A stretch of 64,000 nt of DNA, taken from Rahnella rivi (GTDB lineage Bacteria > Pseudomonadota > Gammaproteobacteria > Enterobacterales > Enterobacteriaceae). The notes beneath the pieces were generated by a model. The model had not been told where the DNA came from. It made no database searches and saw nothing but the letters and a program-made list of their open reading frames with translations. The position numbers and the translations under genes were made by a program. This document shows, piece after piece, positions 1 through 9,489 of the stretch (position 1 is the stretch's first letter; each line of letters starts with the position of its first letter). Location of the stretch: NCBI RefSeq assembly GCF_019049655.1, contig NZ_JAFMOX010000062.1:1-64000 (forward strand). The letters are read 5' to 3'.

Positions 1-97
1 CACCCAGAGAGCAAGCTCTCCTGTGCTACCGCTCGACTTGCATGTGTTAGGCCTGCCGCCAGCGTTCAATCTGAGCCATGATCAAACTCTTCAATTA
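1..97 (-). rRNA. rrs: 16S ribosomal RNA, 5' end only
   Basis: The reverse complement begins with the conserved 16S 5' end (AATTGAAGAGTTTGATC) and continues through the universal 27F primer region. The gene runs off the left edge, so about 97 nt are present. It is transcribed leftwards, away from the origin. In E. coli the operon at this place, beside yieP and rbs, is rrnC. Confidence 0.97.
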
Positions 98-235
98 AAA
101 GTTCGATTTGCTTAAACAAGTTAAGCGATGCTCAAAAATTAACTTTCGTAATAATTCAACTAAATGAATTACTGCTTGGTCACTCTTTAAGACTTGATAT
201 TTTTTTTGCCACCGAAGTGGCTGATATCGTCTTGT

Positions 236-274
236 GAGTGCCCACACAGATTGTCTGATAAATTGTTAAAGAGC
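236..274 (-). promoter_or_regulatory. rrn leader antitermination region (boxA)
   Basis: On the minus strand this reads GCTCTTTAACAATT followed by a segment matching the E. coli rrn leader (TATCAGACAATCTGTGTGGG). GCTCTTTAACA is the boxA motif bound by NusB/NusE for rRNA antitermination. It lies between P2 and the mature 16S end, as in E. coli rrn operons. Confidence 0.9.
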
Positions 275-312
275 GTACGTTGCGAGACTTAACTCAGCAA
301 CGTGGGAGGAAG

Positions 313-340
313 ATAATACTCTTTCTCCCTGAAGAGTCAA
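313..340 (-). promoter_or_regulatory. rrn P2 promoter
   Basis: On the minus strand there is a -35 TTGACT (335-340), a 16-bp spacer and a -10 TATTAT (313-318). This matches the layout of E. coli rrn P2, just upstream of the boxA leader. Confidence 0.85.
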
Positions 341-443
341 CCATTTTCTTTTGCAAGATGCGGTGTTTTCACCGGGTTGATTCTTCCTGGCTGGGCGACT
401 TGTTCTCGTTAGAGGAGTCGTTGTTCCCGGTCAGTGGAGGCGC

Positions 444-471
444 ATTATAGGGAGTTCTCCGAAGGCCGCAA
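444..471 (-). promoter_or_regulatory. rrn P1 promoter
   Basis: On the minus strand there is a -35 TTGCGG (466-471), a 16-bp spacer and a consensus -10 TATAAT (444-449). It is followed by a GC-rich GCGCCTCCACTGACC discriminator and start region typical of stringently controlled rrn P1. The A/T-rich stretch at about 477-495 is in the right place for an UP element. Individual Fis sites were not assigned. Confidence 0.88.
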
Positions 472-591
472 CCCCTAATTTCAATTATTTTACCAACCGT
501 TCACTAATTCATCAAAAAAGCCCGTAACGGATAAATTTCGACCGATTTCAGCGAAAAACACGCCGGTTTAAAGCCCGGAGCTGGAGTAAAC

Positions 592-608
592 TCTCTTTAA
601 TAAAGAGA
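592..608. repeat. short inverted repeat upstream of yieP
   Basis: TCTCTTT-AAT-AAAGAGA is a perfect 7-bp inverted repeat ending 23 bp before the yieP start. It could be an autoregulatory operator of the GntR protein or a 5' UTR hairpin. The sequence alone does not decide. Confidence 0.4.
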
Positions 609-631
609 AAAGGTATTCAGGAATAACCTCC

Positions 632-1321
632 ATGTTACTTAATGCACAGCAACAAGCTGCCCAGCGCAATCTTTCCTATTTGCTGGCAGAGAAGATTGCC
701 CAGCGGGTTCTGTCTGGCGATTACCCGGAAGGTTCGATACTGCCCGGTGAGAATGAGTTAGGTGAGATTTTTGGCGTCAGCCGGACAGCAGTTCGGGAAG
801 CCGTGAAGACGCTGGCGGCAAAAGGCATGCTTTTACCCCGTCCCCGTATTGGTACGCGAGTGATGCCGCAATCCAGCTGGAACTTTCTCGACCAGGATTT
901 GCTCACCTGGTGGATGACGCGTGAAAACTTCGATCAGGTGATGGCACATTTTATTGTATTGCGCAGAGCGCTCGAACCGCAGGCCTGTGCATTAGCCGCT
1001 CTTTCGGCCAGTGATGATCAAAAGCATCAGCTCTCTCTTTATATGTATGAAATGAGAATGCTGCATAACAGCTTTGATCGGGAGCGCTGGATTACGGTGG
1101 ATGCTCAGTTTCACCAGCTGATTTATGAGGCGGGGAAAAATCCTTTCCTGACGTCGTTTTCGAATTTATTCAGTTCGGTCTATCAGAGTTACTTCCGGGC
1201 GATCACGGGGAATGAAGTGATTAAGCTGGAATATCATCAGCGACTGACCGATGCCATTCTTGCCAGCGATGCCAATGCGGCACTGCTGGCCTGTCAGCGT
1301 CTGTTACTTAGTGACCAATGA
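632..1321 (+). CDS. yieP: GntR/FadR-family transcriptional regulator YieP
   Basis: A 229-residue DNA-binding regulator. The N-terminal winged helix-turn-helix (about residues 12-78) has the GntR pattern [20 protein letters not shown]...[20 protein letters not shown] helical FCD ligand-binding domain (about 95-220) follows. It closely resembles E. coli YieP in length and motifs (for example [24 protein letters not shown]) and, as in E. coli, is divergent from the rRNA operon. The E. coli hsrA gene that separates yieP from rbsR is absent, and the 3' end overlaps rbsR tail-to-tail by 18 bp. AGGA 9 nt upstream supports the start. The effector is not evident from sequence. Confidence 0.9.
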   Translation: MLLNAQQQAAQRNLSYLLAEKIAQRVLSGDYPEGSILPGENELGEIFGVSRTAVREAVKTLAAKGMLLPRPRIGTRVMPQSSWNFLDQDLLTWWMTRENFDQVMAHFIVLRRALEPQACALAALSASDDQKHQLSLYMYEMRMLHNSFDRERWITVDAQFHQLIYEAGKNPFLTSFSNLFSSVYQSYFRAITGNEVIKLEYHQRLTDAILASDANAALLACQRLLLSDQ

Positions 1322-2314
1322 TCCTACGGACTGTCGCACAACCAGTTCCGGCGTAAGTACCAGGACTTGCGGTTCCGCCTCCGGGTCCTGCAGGCGATGC
1401 AAGAGGGCATCGACGGCGAGTTCGCCCAGCGAATCTTTCGGCTGATGGATAGTCGTCAGCGGTGGCATCATATACTGCGCCAGCTGGATATCATCGTAGC
1501 CGATGACAGCCACATCGTCAGGCACACGTAATCCGCGCTGATAGAGAGCCTGATAGGCGCCGACGGCCATGGCATCATTTCCGGCAAACACTGCATGAGG
1601 CGGTTCGGGGAGTGCCAGCAGTTTTTCCATCGCCGGGACGCCACCTTCGAATTCAAAATCTCCACTGACTTCATAGCCCGGTAAAATTGCCAGGCCAGCT
1701 TTATTCATCGCCTGACGGTAACCATTAAGCCGTTCCTGCGCCGTCGTTTTATCCAGCGGCCCGGTGATACAAGCGATTTTACGATAGCCCTGACGGATCA
1801 AATATTCCGTCGCCATCTCTCCTCCCAGCAGCGCATTGTCCTGAATGACGTCATTCGCGCCGTCAAACGGCGACCAGTCCATCATTACTATGGGTAAAGA
1901 AGGATAGCGGCTGATGGCATCTTTCGAAGGCCGGTGATTTTCGGTGCACATTAATAGCAGGCCATCGACCCGCTTTTGCAGAAGAGTTTCCAGGCTGCGA
2001 TTCATGCGCTCGGCATCGCCGTCGGTATTGCACAAGATCAGGCTGTAACCACGTTCATAGCAACTGCGTTCAACCCCCCGCACCACTTCTGAATAAAACG
2101 GGTTACTGCTGGCGGTCAACAACATGCCAATAGTGCGGGTCTGATTCAATTTAAGACTGCGGGCAAGGGCAGAAGGCGCGTAATTGAGCTGTTCTACGGC
2201 GGCATTCACTTTGCCGGCAATAGCTTCACTGACAAAACGATTTTTGTTGATGACATGAGAAACGGTAGAGGTTGAAACGCCCGCGAGGCGGGCGACATCT
2301 TTCATGGTGGCCAA
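1304..2314 (-). CDS. rbsR: ribose operon repressor RbsR (LacI family)
   Basis: A 336-residue LacI/GalR repressor. The N-terminal helix-turn-helix reads [20 protein letters not shown] (about residues 4-23), with a hinge containing [11 protein letters not shown] and a periplasmic-binding-protein-like effector domain. The sequence follows E. coli RbsR closely. It represses rbs and releases DNA on binding ribose. The chosen start is TTG at 2312-2314, immediately after the rbsK TGA: AGGAGG lies 5 nt upstream, whereas the next ATG (2303-2305) is too far from it. It is the last gene of rbsDACBKR. The C-terminus overlaps yieP on the other strand by 18 bp. Confidence 0.95.
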   Translation of the reverse strand: MATMKDVARLAGVSTSTVSHVINKNRFVSEAIAGKVNAAVEQLNYAPSALARSLKLNQTRTIGMLLTASSNPFYSEVVRGVERSCYERGYSLILCNTDGDAERMNRSLETLLQKRVDGLLLMCTENHRPSKDAISRYPSLPIVMMDWSPFDGANDVIQDNALLGGEMATEYLIRQGYRKIACITGPLDKTTAQERLNGYRQAMNKAGLAILPGYEVSGDFEFEGGVPAMEKLLALPEPPHAVFAGNDAMAVGAYQALYQRGLRVPDDVAVIGYDDIQLAQYMMPPLTTIHQPKDSLGELAVDALLHRLQDPEAEPQVLVLTPELVVRQSVGSLVTK

Positions 2315-3244
2315 TCAGGCCTCCTGCTGTGCGAGAAAATCGTCTATTTCTTTACGCCACGGAACAGAAGGTTGCGCACCGGGACGCGTCACGGCAATCG
2401 CTGCAGCCGCGTGAGCAAAACGTACCGCGCTGTCCATCTGCTTGCCCTCGAGCAAAGCGGTCACTAAGGCGCCATTAAAGGTATCACCAGCCGCAATGGT
2501 ATCGACGGCTTTCACACGGAAACCTGCGACTAACTTCCCTTCACCGTTCTGACTCAACCAGACGCCTTTACTCCCCAGCGTAATAATGACGGTCGCAATA
2601 CCTTTGTCATGCAGGGCTTTTGCAGCACGTGCGGCATCTTCATTATTGTCGACGTTAATACCGGTCAGCTTTTCAGCTTCGGTTTCATTCGGAGTGATGA
2701 TATCCACCCGCGAAAGCAATTCGTCCGGCAATTCACAAGCCGGTGCAGGGTTAAGAATCACCTGAGTGTCGTGTTCTTTGGCTATTTTCGCCGCCGCAAT
2801 CACCGTGTCTAACGGAGATTCCAGTTGCATTAATAAAGCAGAGGCTTCAATGACCTGCTGTTTGTAACGTTCGAGGTACTCAGGCGTGACGGCATTATTC
2901 GCCCCGGCATCAATACCAATAACGTTCTCACCTTCCGCATTCACAAAAATCAGCGCAACGCCGGTGGTGGCATCCTTGATGGCTTCAACCGGGTGCGTAT
3001 CAATCTGGTCACTGGCCAGTTGTTTGCGAACCCGTTCGCCAATATCGTCGTCTCCCACACAGGCAATAAACGAAATATCTGCGCCACTGCGGCCGGCGGC
3101 TACCGCCTGATTCGCACCTTTACCGCCGAAAGCTACGGTGTATTGCTTACCGATCACCGTTTCGCCCGGTTGCGGGAAGTGGTTGATATTCAGAATGTGG
3201 TCAGCGTTGATACTGCCGAGTACCACCAGTTTGCCTGTCTTCAT
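2315..3244 (-). CDS. rbsK: ribokinase RbsK
   Basis: A 309-residue PfkB-family sugar kinase that phosphorylates D-ribose to ribose 5-phosphate in the cytoplasm. The first PfkB signature is at GGKGANQAVAAG (residues 40-51). The second is DTIAAGDTFNGAL, with catalytic base D254 in the AAGD anion-hole motif. Length and sequence match E. coli RbsK. It is separated from rbsB by a perfect hairpin and is directly followed by rbsR. Confidence 0.97.
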   Translation of the reverse strand: MKTGKLVVLGSINADHILNINHFPQPGETVIGKQYTVAFGGKGANQAVAAGRSGADISFIACVGDDDIGERVRKQLASDQIDTHPVEAIKDATTGVALIFVNAEGENVIGIDAGANNAVTPEYLERYKQQVIEASALLMQLESPLDTVIAAAKIAKEHDTQVILNPAPACELPDELLSRVDIITPNETEAEKLTGINVDNNEDAARAAKALHDKGIATVIITLGSKGVWLSQNGEGKLVAGFRVKAVDTIAAGDTFNGALVTALLEGKQMDSAVRFAHAAAAIAVTRPGAQPSVPWRKEIDDFLAQQEA

Positions 3245-3266
3245 GTGGAAATCCCTGAGTTTAAAG

Positions 3267-3289
3267 AGCGCCTCCCGTCAGGAGGCGCT
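3267..3289 (-). terminator. intercistronic hairpin between rbsB and rbsK
   Basis: AGCGCCTCC and GGAGGCGCT form a perfect 9-bp stem with a 5-nt loop. On the minus strand it is followed only by CTTTAAA, so it is probably not a full terminator. It is more likely a 3' barrier or attenuator that lets the binding-protein gene rbsB be expressed above rbsK/rbsR. The functional reading is inference. Confidence 0.7.
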
Positions 3290-3314
3290 TGTTACAGCAT
3301 CAATCATGCGGATT

Positions 3315-4205
3315 TTACGGCTGAGCAACCAGTTTCAAATCAACCGGGATAACCGCCGGGACTTTTTCGCCTTTCAGCACTTTATCGGCAGTCTGAACAC
3401 CGATCACGCCAATTTGTTCCGGACGCTGTGCCACGGTCGCGCCCATTTTGCCGCTGTTTACCGCTTTAATACCGTCTTCAGTGCCGTCGAAGCCGACAAC
3501 CAGAACGTCAGTTTTACCGGCAGTTTGCAGAGCACGCAATGCACCCAGCGCCATTTCGTCATTCTGAGCGAACACGGCCTGCACGTCCTGATGCGCAGTC
3601 AGCAAGTTCTGCATAACGTTCAGACCTTTGGTACGGTCGAAGTCAGCAGGCTGGCTGGCGAGGATCTGGAAATGGTGTTTTTCAGCTGCCTGAGCGAACC
3701 CTTTACCACGTTCACGGGCAACGGACGTCCCCGCAATCCCTTCCAGTTCGATGACTTTGGCGTTTTCACCCAGTTTTTTCGCGATGTAATCACCGGCCAT
3801 TTTCCCGCCGAAGGCGTTATCAGAAGCGACATGGCTGGCAACAACCCCTTTGGTTGCCTGGCGGTCAAGGGTGATCACCGGGATTTTGGCCTGGTTTGCC
3901 ATTGCTACGGCGTTGCCAACGGCATCAGAATCGGTCGGGTTAATCAGCATCAGCTTCGTACCACGAACGGTCAGATCCTGCACGTTCGCGAGTTCTTTCG
4001 CCGGGTTATTCTGAGAGTCGAGAACAATCAGGTTGTAGCCGAGTTTGTCGGCTTCTTTCTGTGCGCCGTCTTTCATGGAAACGAAGAACGGGTTGTTCAG
4101 CGTTGAAACGACCAAGGCAATGGTGTCTTTCGCCATCACGTTAGCACTGAAAGAAGCGGTGATCGCTGCGGCGGAAACCCAGACAGCCAGTTTTTTCATA
4201 TTCAT
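3315..4205 (-). CDS. rbsB: periplasmic D-ribose-binding protein RbsB
   Basis: The solute-binding protein of the ribose ABC transporter. A Sec signal peptide (about residues 1-25, ending ANVMA before KDTIALVV) precedes a type I periplasmic binding fold. The mature sequence follows E. coli RbsB closely ([28 protein letters not shown]-like [23 protein letters not shown]). The start MNMKK at 4203-4205 was chosen because the AGGA lies 9 nt upstream; an in-frame ATG two codons earlier sits too close to it. RbsB probably also presents ribose to the Trg-type chemoreceptor, as in E. coli, but no such receptor is identified here. Confidence 0.96.
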   Translation of the reverse strand: MNMKKLAVWVSAAAITASFSANVMAKDTIALVVSTLNNPFFVSMKDGAQKEADKLGYNLIVLDSQNNPAKELANVQDLTVRGTKLMLINPTDSDAVGNAVAMANQAKIPVITLDRQATKGVVASHVASDNAFGGKMAGDYIAKKLGENAKVIELEGIAGTSVARERGKGFAQAAEKHHFQILASQPADFDRTKGLNVMQNLLTAHQDVQAVFAQNDEMALGALRALQTAGKTDVLVVGFDGTEDGIKAVNSGKMGATVAQRPEQIGVIGVQTADKVLKGEKVPAVIPVDLKLVAQP

Positions 4206-4228
4206 GGTCATAAGTCCTGTAGGAGAGT

Positions 4229-5200
4229 TTATTTGTTGCTTTTGTTATCCACCAGAACCGCCAGCAGAATGACAACTGCTTTCACGATCATCTGGTAGTA
4301 GGAAGAAACACCTAATAAGTTCAAACCGTTATTCAGGAAGCCAAGGATCAGTGCACCGATCAGCGTTCCAACAATGCGTCCTTTACCCCCGGACAGGCTG
4401 GTTCCCCCCAAAACAACAGCGGCAATCGCATCCAGCTCGTAACCGGTACCCGCGTTAGGCTGCGCAGAAGACAGGCGCGCCACTTCGATGATACTGGCCA
4501 GAGCGGCTAACAAACCACACAGGGAGTAGACGATAATTTTAACTTTATCAACGCTGATACCTGACAGGCGCGTCGCGGATTCATTACCGCCCAGCGCGTA
4601 GATATAGCGCCCTAACCGGGTGTGATGCAGCATGTACCAGGCTGCAATAAACACCACGGCCATCAGCCAGACCGGTGTCGGAATACCCAGCGGGCGACCG
4701 ATACCAAACCAGCCAAAGACATCTGCCACATCATTAAAACCGGTGCTGATCGGGCTGCCGTTGGTGTACACCATCGTGATACCGCGCAACAGCAGCATCA
4801 TGACCAGCGTGGCGATGAATGCCTGCACTTTACCCTTGGCGACAATCATACCGGTGACGCCGCCCACCGCCGCCCCCAGCGCCAGCGCGGCGCCGACGGC
4901 TACAAAGGCATTCACTTCCAGCCCGACAATCGAGGCGGCAACCGCACCGGTCAGCGCCAGCAAAGAGCCGACGGATAAATCAATGCCCGATGTCAGGATC
5001 ACCAGCGTCATGCCCACGGCCATAATGGCGTTAACGGAGGTTTGCTGAAGAATGTTAAACAGGTTATTCACTGTGAAGAAATTCGGGCTCATTGAAGAGA
5101 CAACGGCAATCAACACCAGCAGCGCAATCAGAGATTTCTGCTCCAACAACCACTCTTTACTGATCCAGCGCTTTTTGGCTGATAATGTCTGAGAACTCAT
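4229..5200 (-). CDS. rbsC: ribose ABC transporter permease RbsC
   Basis: A 323-residue inner-membrane permease of the BPD_transp_2 family with 8-10 hydrophobic segments. The EAA-like loop region carries [19 protein letters not shown]. It forms the membrane channel with the RbsA ATPase and receives ribose from RbsB. The position between rbsA (6 bp away) and rbsB matches the E. coli operon. The N-terminal cytoplasmic stretch (about 20 residues) is slightly longer than the hydrophobic core requires, as in E. coli. Confidence 0.96.
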   Translation of the reverse strand: MSSQTLSAKKRWISKEWLLEQKSLIALLVLIAVVSSMSPNFFTVNNLFNILQQTSVNAIMAVGMTLVILTSGIDLSVGSLLALTGAVAASIVGLEVNAFVAVGAALALGAAVGGVTGMIVAKGKVQAFIATLVMMLLLRGITMVYTNGSPISTGFNDVADVFGWFGIGRPLGIPTPVWLMAVVFIAAWYMLHHTRLGRYIYALGGNESATRLSGISVDKVKIIVYSLCGLLAALASIIEVARLSSAQPNAGTGYELDAIAAVVLGGTSLSGGKGRIVGTLIGALILGFLNNGLNLLGVSSYYQMIVKAVVILLAVLVDNKSNK

Positions 5201-5206
5201 ATCTGA

Positions 5207-6712
5207 TTACTCCTGCGTCACGCGGTATTGCTTGCCGACAGCGGCTGCCATCAACACTTCTTGCGTAGCCTGTGCTATCGGGAATTCACCGCTTAAATGA
5301 CCTTCGTGCATCACCAGAACCCGGTCACTCATGCCAATGACTTCAGGCATTTCTGAGGAAACCAAAATGATGCTCAGCCCTTCGCGCTTGAACTGGTTAA
5401 TAAGCTGGTAAATTTCTTTTTTTGCACCGACGTCAACGCCGCGCGTCGGTTCGTCGAGGATCAGGACTTTTGGCCGCGTCATTAATCCGCGGGCAATCGC
5501 CACTTTTTGCTGATTACCACCGGAGAGCAGGCCAATAGGCTGCATCATCGATGGCGTTTTAATATTGAAGAGACGAATGAAATCTCCGACAGCCTGTTGT
5601 TCATCAGCATGTTTGAGACGTCCGCCGCCGTGGCTGAAATAACGCAGCGCTGTCAGCGACATGTTCTCTTTCACTGACATTCCAAGCACTAAACCATCAC
5701 GTTTGCGGTCTTCGGAAATGTAAACGATGCCGTTCGCCAGCCCGTCCTGCGGTGAGTGAGTCACCACTTCGCGGCCATCCAGTGAAACGTTGCCACTTTT
5801 GCGCGGCAACGCGCCATACAGGATTTTCATCAGTTCGGTACGACCCGCCCCCATCAACCCGGAAACGCCGAGGATTTCGCCGCTGTGCAGATCAAAGCTG
5901 ACGTTATCCACGCCCGGCCCGCTGACATTACGCACCTGCAAACGCAGCGCACCGCGTTCATGACTAATGCGGGGATATTGTTCTTCGAGGCGACGGCCAA
6001 CCATCATTTCAATCAGCGTGTCTTCCTCCAGCGAACTGACCGGACGCTCAGCGATGAACTGCCCGTCACGGAAAACGGTGACGTCGTCGCAGATTTCAAA
6101 GATTTCTTTCATACGGTGAGAGATATACACCACACCGCAGCCAGCCGCTTTCAGCTCACGAATGACGCTGAACAGAGAGGCAGTTTCGGTATCGGTCAGG
6201 GCATCCGTCGGTTCATCCATAATGATGACTTTGGATTCAAAGCTCAGCACTTTGGCAATCTCGACCATTTGCTGGTCGCCGATGGATAAATCCCCCACCA
6301 GCCGGTTGCTTTTGTAACGCAGATTCAGGCGCGCCAGCAGTTTATCGGCCTCGGCATACATCTTTTTCCAGTTGATGCGGCCAAAACCGTTCACAAACTC
6401 GCGGCCAAGGAAGATATTCTCGGCAATGGTCAGTTGAGGGATCAGGTTTAATTCCTGATGGATAATGCCGATCCCGGCTTCCTGCGACGCTTTCGGACCG
6501 TTAAACACCGTTTCCTTTCCGAGGAAATGCACTGAACCGGCATCTTTTTGATAGATGCCGGTCAGCACTTTCATCATCGTGGATTTACCCGCGCCGTTTT
6601 CACCCACCAGCGCCATGACACGTCCCGGATAAACGCTGAGCGCCGCGCCGGAAAGTGCTTTTACGCCGGGAAAGGCTTTATCAATCCCTGTCAGTTGCAG
6701 CAAAGGTTGCAT
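5207..6712 (-). CDS. rbsA: ribose ABC transporter ATP-binding protein RbsA
   Basis: A 501-residue fused double ATPase of the sugar-importer type. The first nucleotide-binding domain has Walker [10 protein letters not shown] (about 37-45), signature LSIGDQQ and Walker B VIIMDEPT. The second has a degenerate Walker A (GLMGAGRTE), an intact signature LSGGNQQK and Walker [15 protein letters not shown]. This pairing is normal for RbsA/MglA/AraG proteins. It powers ribose uptake through RbsC. It lies 7 bp after rbsD and 6 bp before rbsC, so it is in one transcript with them. Confidence 0.97.
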   Translation of the reverse strand: MQPLLQLTGIDKAFPGVKALSGAALSVYPGRVMALVGENGAGKSTMMKVLTGIYQKDAGSVHFLGKETVFNGPKASQEAGIGIIHQELNLIPQLTIAENIFLGREFVNGFGRINWKKMYAEADKLLARLNLRYKSNRLVGDLSIGDQQMVEIAKVLSFESKVIIMDEPTDALTDTETASLFSVIRELKAAGCGVVYISHRMKEIFEICDDVTVFRDGQFIAERPVSSLEEDTLIEMMVGRRLEEQYPRISHERGALRLQVRNVSGPGVDNVSFDLHSGEILGVSGLMGAGRTELMKILYGALPRKSGNVSLDGREVVTHSPQDGLANGIVYISEDRKRDGLVLGMSVKENMSLTALRYFSHGGGRLKHADEQQAVGDFIRLFNIKTPSMMQPIGLLSGGNQQKVAIARGLMTRPKVLILDEPTRGVDVGAKKEIYQLINQFKREGLSIILVSSEMPEVIGMSDRVLVMHEGHLSGEFPIAQATQEVLMAAAVGKQYRVTQE

Positions 6713-6719
6713 AAAGGCC

Positions 6720-7139
6720 TCAGAAGGTTACGCCGGCACACAGGATCACATTCGCGTACGGCGAACATTCCCCGCTGCGGATGACAGCCCGACTTTTTTC
6801 GGTTTGCGCTTTGAATACCTCATGACTGACGTAATCCAAAGCAATGGTGTTTCCCTGGTGTTGTTCGAGTTGTGTCAATCGGGCGAGTAACGCTTCATGG
6901 AGTTGAGGATTTTTCGTGAGGATTTCCTCTGCGAGGATAGCCCGCTCAACCTGCATCTCGTGTGTCACTACCTCTAAGACTTGTAAAAAGGTGGGAACTC
7001 CCTGGGTTAGCGCCAGATCGATGCGCTGGCAAGCTGCTGGCACCGGAAGTCCGGCATCGCCAATAACCAGCTGATCGGTATGACCTAACCGGGCAATAAC
7101 AGTTGAGATTTCGGCATTTAACAGCGGTGACTTCTTCAT
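6720..7139 (-). CDS. rbsD: D-ribose pyranase RbsD
   Basis: A 139-residue cytoplasmic enzyme interconverting beta-pyranose and beta-furanose ribose, which supplies the furanose form used by RbsK. The family's catalytic histidine is in the N-terminal [18 protein letters not shown] block (H20). The C-terminal [18 protein letters not shown] is typical. It is the first gene of the rbs operon, right behind the RbsR operator. Confidence 0.96.
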   Translation of the reverse strand: MKKSPLLNAEISTVIARLGHTDQLVIGDAGLPVPAACQRIDLALTQGVPTFLQVLEVVTHEMQVERAILAEEILTKNPQLHEALLARLTQLEQHQGNTIALDYVSHEVFKAQTEKSRAVIRSGECSPYANVILCAGVTF

Positions 7140-7151
7140 TTTGACTCCTAC

Positions 7152-7167
7152 AGCGAAACGTTTCGCT
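7152..7167. promoter_or_regulatory. RbsR operator O1
   Basis: AGCGAAACGTTTCGCT is a perfect 16-bp palindrome matching the E. coli rbs operator core. It ends 12 bp before the rbsD start... that is, it lies between promoter and gene. A candidate minus-strand promoter (TTGCCT, 16-bp spacer, TAAACT) lies just upstream, which would put the operator at the transcription start. Confidence 0.88.
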
Positions 7168-7230
7168 CACGGATGAGTTTATGAAAATGTCCGCACAAGG
7201 CAACGAAGATGTGATGGAATTGTGATCAGC

Positions 7231-7246
7231 GTCGAAACGTTTCGCT
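7231..7246. promoter_or_regulatory. second RbsR-type operator O2
   Basis: GTCGAAACGTTTCGCT shares the 12-bp core CGAAACGTTTCG (7233-7244) with O1. The centres of the two sites are 79 bp apart, which would allow two-site binding or looping by a dimer or tetramer of RbsR. Only the left flank departs from the palindrome. Confidence 0.72.
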
Positions 7247-7304
7247 GAATGATTCAGAAATCAGAGGGCAATTTGAGTTAGTCGTTTCAGAAAGGATTAC
7301 GCGC

Positions 7305-7335
7305 AAACAAAACAGGGTACCCGAAGGTACCCTGT
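7305..7335 (-). terminator. kup intrinsic terminator
   Basis: On the minus strand there is ACAGGGTACC-TTCG-GGTACCCTGT, a 10-bp stem with a UUCG tetraloop, followed by TTTGTTTGCG. It begins 19 bp after the kup stop codon. Confidence 0.9.
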
Positions 7336-7353
7336 CAGAGACTCAAGTGAACG

Positions 7354-9222
7354 TCAGATTTCCACCTGAGTACCCAGTTCGATAACGCGGTTCGGCGGGA
7401 TCTCAAACTGATCTGGCGCGCGCAGGGCGTTTCGGCTCAGGGCCATAAACAGCTTACCGCGGAAGTAGAGATACCACGGACGCTTGGTCAGGATCAGCGA
7501 TTCATGCGACATAAAGAACGACGTTTCCATCATCCGGCACGGCAACCCTTCCAGACCGCAGCGATGGAAAATCTCTTCCACATTCGGCGTTTCTTTAAAT
7601 CCGTAACTCGCTACCACCCGCCAGAACGTCGGCGACAGTTGCTCGATGGTGACGCGCCGGACGTTATGCACATAAGGCGCATCTTCCGTTCGCAGCGTCA
7701 GCAAGACCACCCGCTCATGCAGCACTTTGTTGTGCTTGAGGTTGTGCAGTAAGGCAAAAGGAATGACGTTGATGGCACGGGACATGTAGACCGCGGTGCC
7801 CGGAACACGAACCGGCGGCGATTTCTCCAGAGATGCGATCATTGCCTCGAGAGAATTCCCGTGTTCGTTCATACGGCGCATAAGACGGAAGCGCTCGCTT
7901 TTCCAGGTGGTCATCACGATAAACATGCACAAACCGAGCGTCAGCGGCAACCAGCCACCGGAGAACAGTTTCGTGGCGTTCGCGGCGAACAGTGGAATAT
8001 CCATAAACAGCAGACCGATCAGCAAAATCCCCACCAGGAACGGTTTCCAGTGCCAGTTTTTCAGCGCCACCGTGCAGGAGAGAATGCTGGTCAGCACCAT
8101 GGTGCCGGTCACGGCGATACCGTACGCCGCCGCCAGATTGCTTGAGTGCTCGAAGCTGGCGATAACGATAACCACCGCGAAATACAGCAACCAGTTTATG
8201 GCAGGGATGTAAATCTGACCCGCTTCCATTTCCGAGGTGTGGATGATGCGCATTGGCGGTAAGTAGCCCAGTCGCACAGCCTGACGCGTCAGGGAGAACA
8301 CACCGGAAATCACCGCCTGAGAAGCGATGATGGTCGCTAACGTGGCTAAAACCAGCAACGGAATCAAAGCCCAGTCAGGAGCCAGCAGGAAGAAGGGGTT
8401 TTTGATCGCTTCCGGATTTTTAAGCAGCAGCGCGCCCTGACCGAAATAGTTCAGAACCAGAGACGGCAATACCACGGTGAACCAGGCCAGGCGGATCGGG
8501 AATTTCCCGAAATGGCCCATATCGGCATACAGCGCTTCCACACCGGTAATCGACAGAACCACCGCGCCGAGTGCCAGGAAGGAGAAGGATTTATGCTCAA
8601 TAAAGAAGTTAACTGCCCACATCGGGTTCATGGCACGCAGCACTTCCGGGTTCTGCATGATGCTGTTCACGCCAAGAACCGCCAGCGTCAGGAACCACAC
8701 CAGCATTACCGGGGCAAAGAGTTTACCCACGATACCGGTACCGTGTTTCTGAATAATGAAAAGCAACGTCAGGACAGTAATAGAAAGAGGAACGATGTAA
8801 GGATCAAGGGACGGTGCCGCGATCTCCAGACCTTCCATCGCGGAAAGCACTGAGATGGCCGGCGTGATCACCACTTCACCATAGAAGAAGCTGCCCCCGA
8901 TGAGGCCGAGGATCACCAGAACCGCCGTGGTGCGTGAGGACGTATTCCTGCCCGCCAGAGACATCAGCGTCAAAATACCGCCTTCGCCCGCATTGTCCGC
9001 CCGCATCACATAAGTGAGGTATTTGAGCGACACAATCAGGATCAGCATCCAGAAAATCAGAGAAAGAAAACCAAATACGACGCTAGGCTCAACATTGAAA
9101 CCATAGTGTCCGGAAAAACACTCTCTTAAGGTATAGAGAGGACTGGTACCAATGTCGCCATAGACCACACCAATGGCGGCCAGGGTTACTGCTGGGAGTG
9201 ACCGTTTATGTTCAGTGCTCAT
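7354..9222 (-). CDS. kup: low-affinity potassium transporter Kup (TrkD)
   Basis: A 622-residue inner-membrane K+ uptake protein, the same length as E. coli Kup. The family motif GDIGTSPLY is at residues 22-30. About 12 hydrophobic segments fill the first 430 residues, followed by a hydrophilic cytoplasmic C-terminal domain (about 440-622, starting near [15 protein letters not shown]). Kup proteins act as proton/potassium symporters, important at low pH or osmotic stress. The divergent neighbour is ravA and the gene downstream is rbsD, as in E. coli. Confidence 0.97.
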   Translation of the reverse strand: MSTEHKRSLPAVTLAAIGVVYGDIGTSPLYTLRECFSGHYGFNVEPSVVFGFLSLIFWMLILIVSLKYLTYVMRADNAGEGGILTLMSLAGRNTSSRTTAVLVILGLIGGSFFYGEVVITPAISVLSAMEGLEIAAPSLDPYIVPLSITVLTLLFIIQKHGTGIVGKLFAPVMLVWFLTLAVLGVNSIMQNPEVLRAMNPMWAVNFFIEHKSFSFLALGAVVLSITGVEALYADMGHFGKFPIRLAWFTVVLPSLVLNYFGQGALLLKNPEAIKNPFFLLAPDWALIPLLVLATLATIIASQAVISGVFSLTRQAVRLGYLPPMRIIHTSEMEAGQIYIPAINWLLYFAVVIVIASFEHSSNLAAAYGIAVTGTMVLTSILSCTVALKNWHWKPFLVGILLIGLLFMDIPLFAANATKLFSGGWLPLTLGLCMFIVMTTWKSERFRLMRRMNEHGNSLEAMIASLEKSPPVRVPGTAVYMSRAINVIPFALLHNLKHNKVLHERVVLLTLRTEDAPYVHNVRRVTIEQLSPTFWRVVASYGFKETPNVEEIFHRCGLEGLPCRMMETSFFMSHESLILTKRPWYLYFRGKLFMALSRNALRAPDQFEIPPNRVIELGTQVEI

Positions 9223-9489
9223 ATTTCGTTTCTTTTTTGCTCGAACATCCGTAAGCGATGCGTGCGCTCAGTCCAATGATGCCCACTAAAAGGCGCACAG
9301 TATGCACGAATAAATCAGATTGCCTACCCTTAAATGTGCAGCTAAACCGGCGTTCAGATGAACGAGGTCACAATTCTGATAATAGAAAATTTTTAGTAAT
9401 CAACAAGCTATACAGTGAAAAATAATCATGGCTTATCGCTGCGAGCCAGTACACTATTCAATATCTAAATGGAAACCGGAAGAGACAGT
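9223..9489. promoter_or_regulatory. divergent kup/ravA promoter region
   Basis: This 267-bp AT-rich gap holds the promoters of both flanking genes. A GCTATACAG element (around 9407-9415) resembles the extended -10 seen at sigma-S-dependent promoters such as that known for E. coli ravA. No convincing -35 accompanies it. No RNA gene or longer repeat was seen. Confidence 0.4.

Noticed and set aside
2993..4106. Long plus-strand reading frames (119 and 322 residues) opposite rbsK and rbsB
   Set aside because: They lie antisense to clearly recognisable ribose genes, have no ribosome binding site or family resemblance, and mirror codon bias of the true genes.
7200..7230. CRP site in the rbs promoter region
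   Set aside because: Only one convincing half-site (TGTGA or TCACA) is present at each candidate; the partner halves match poorly, so it was not listed.
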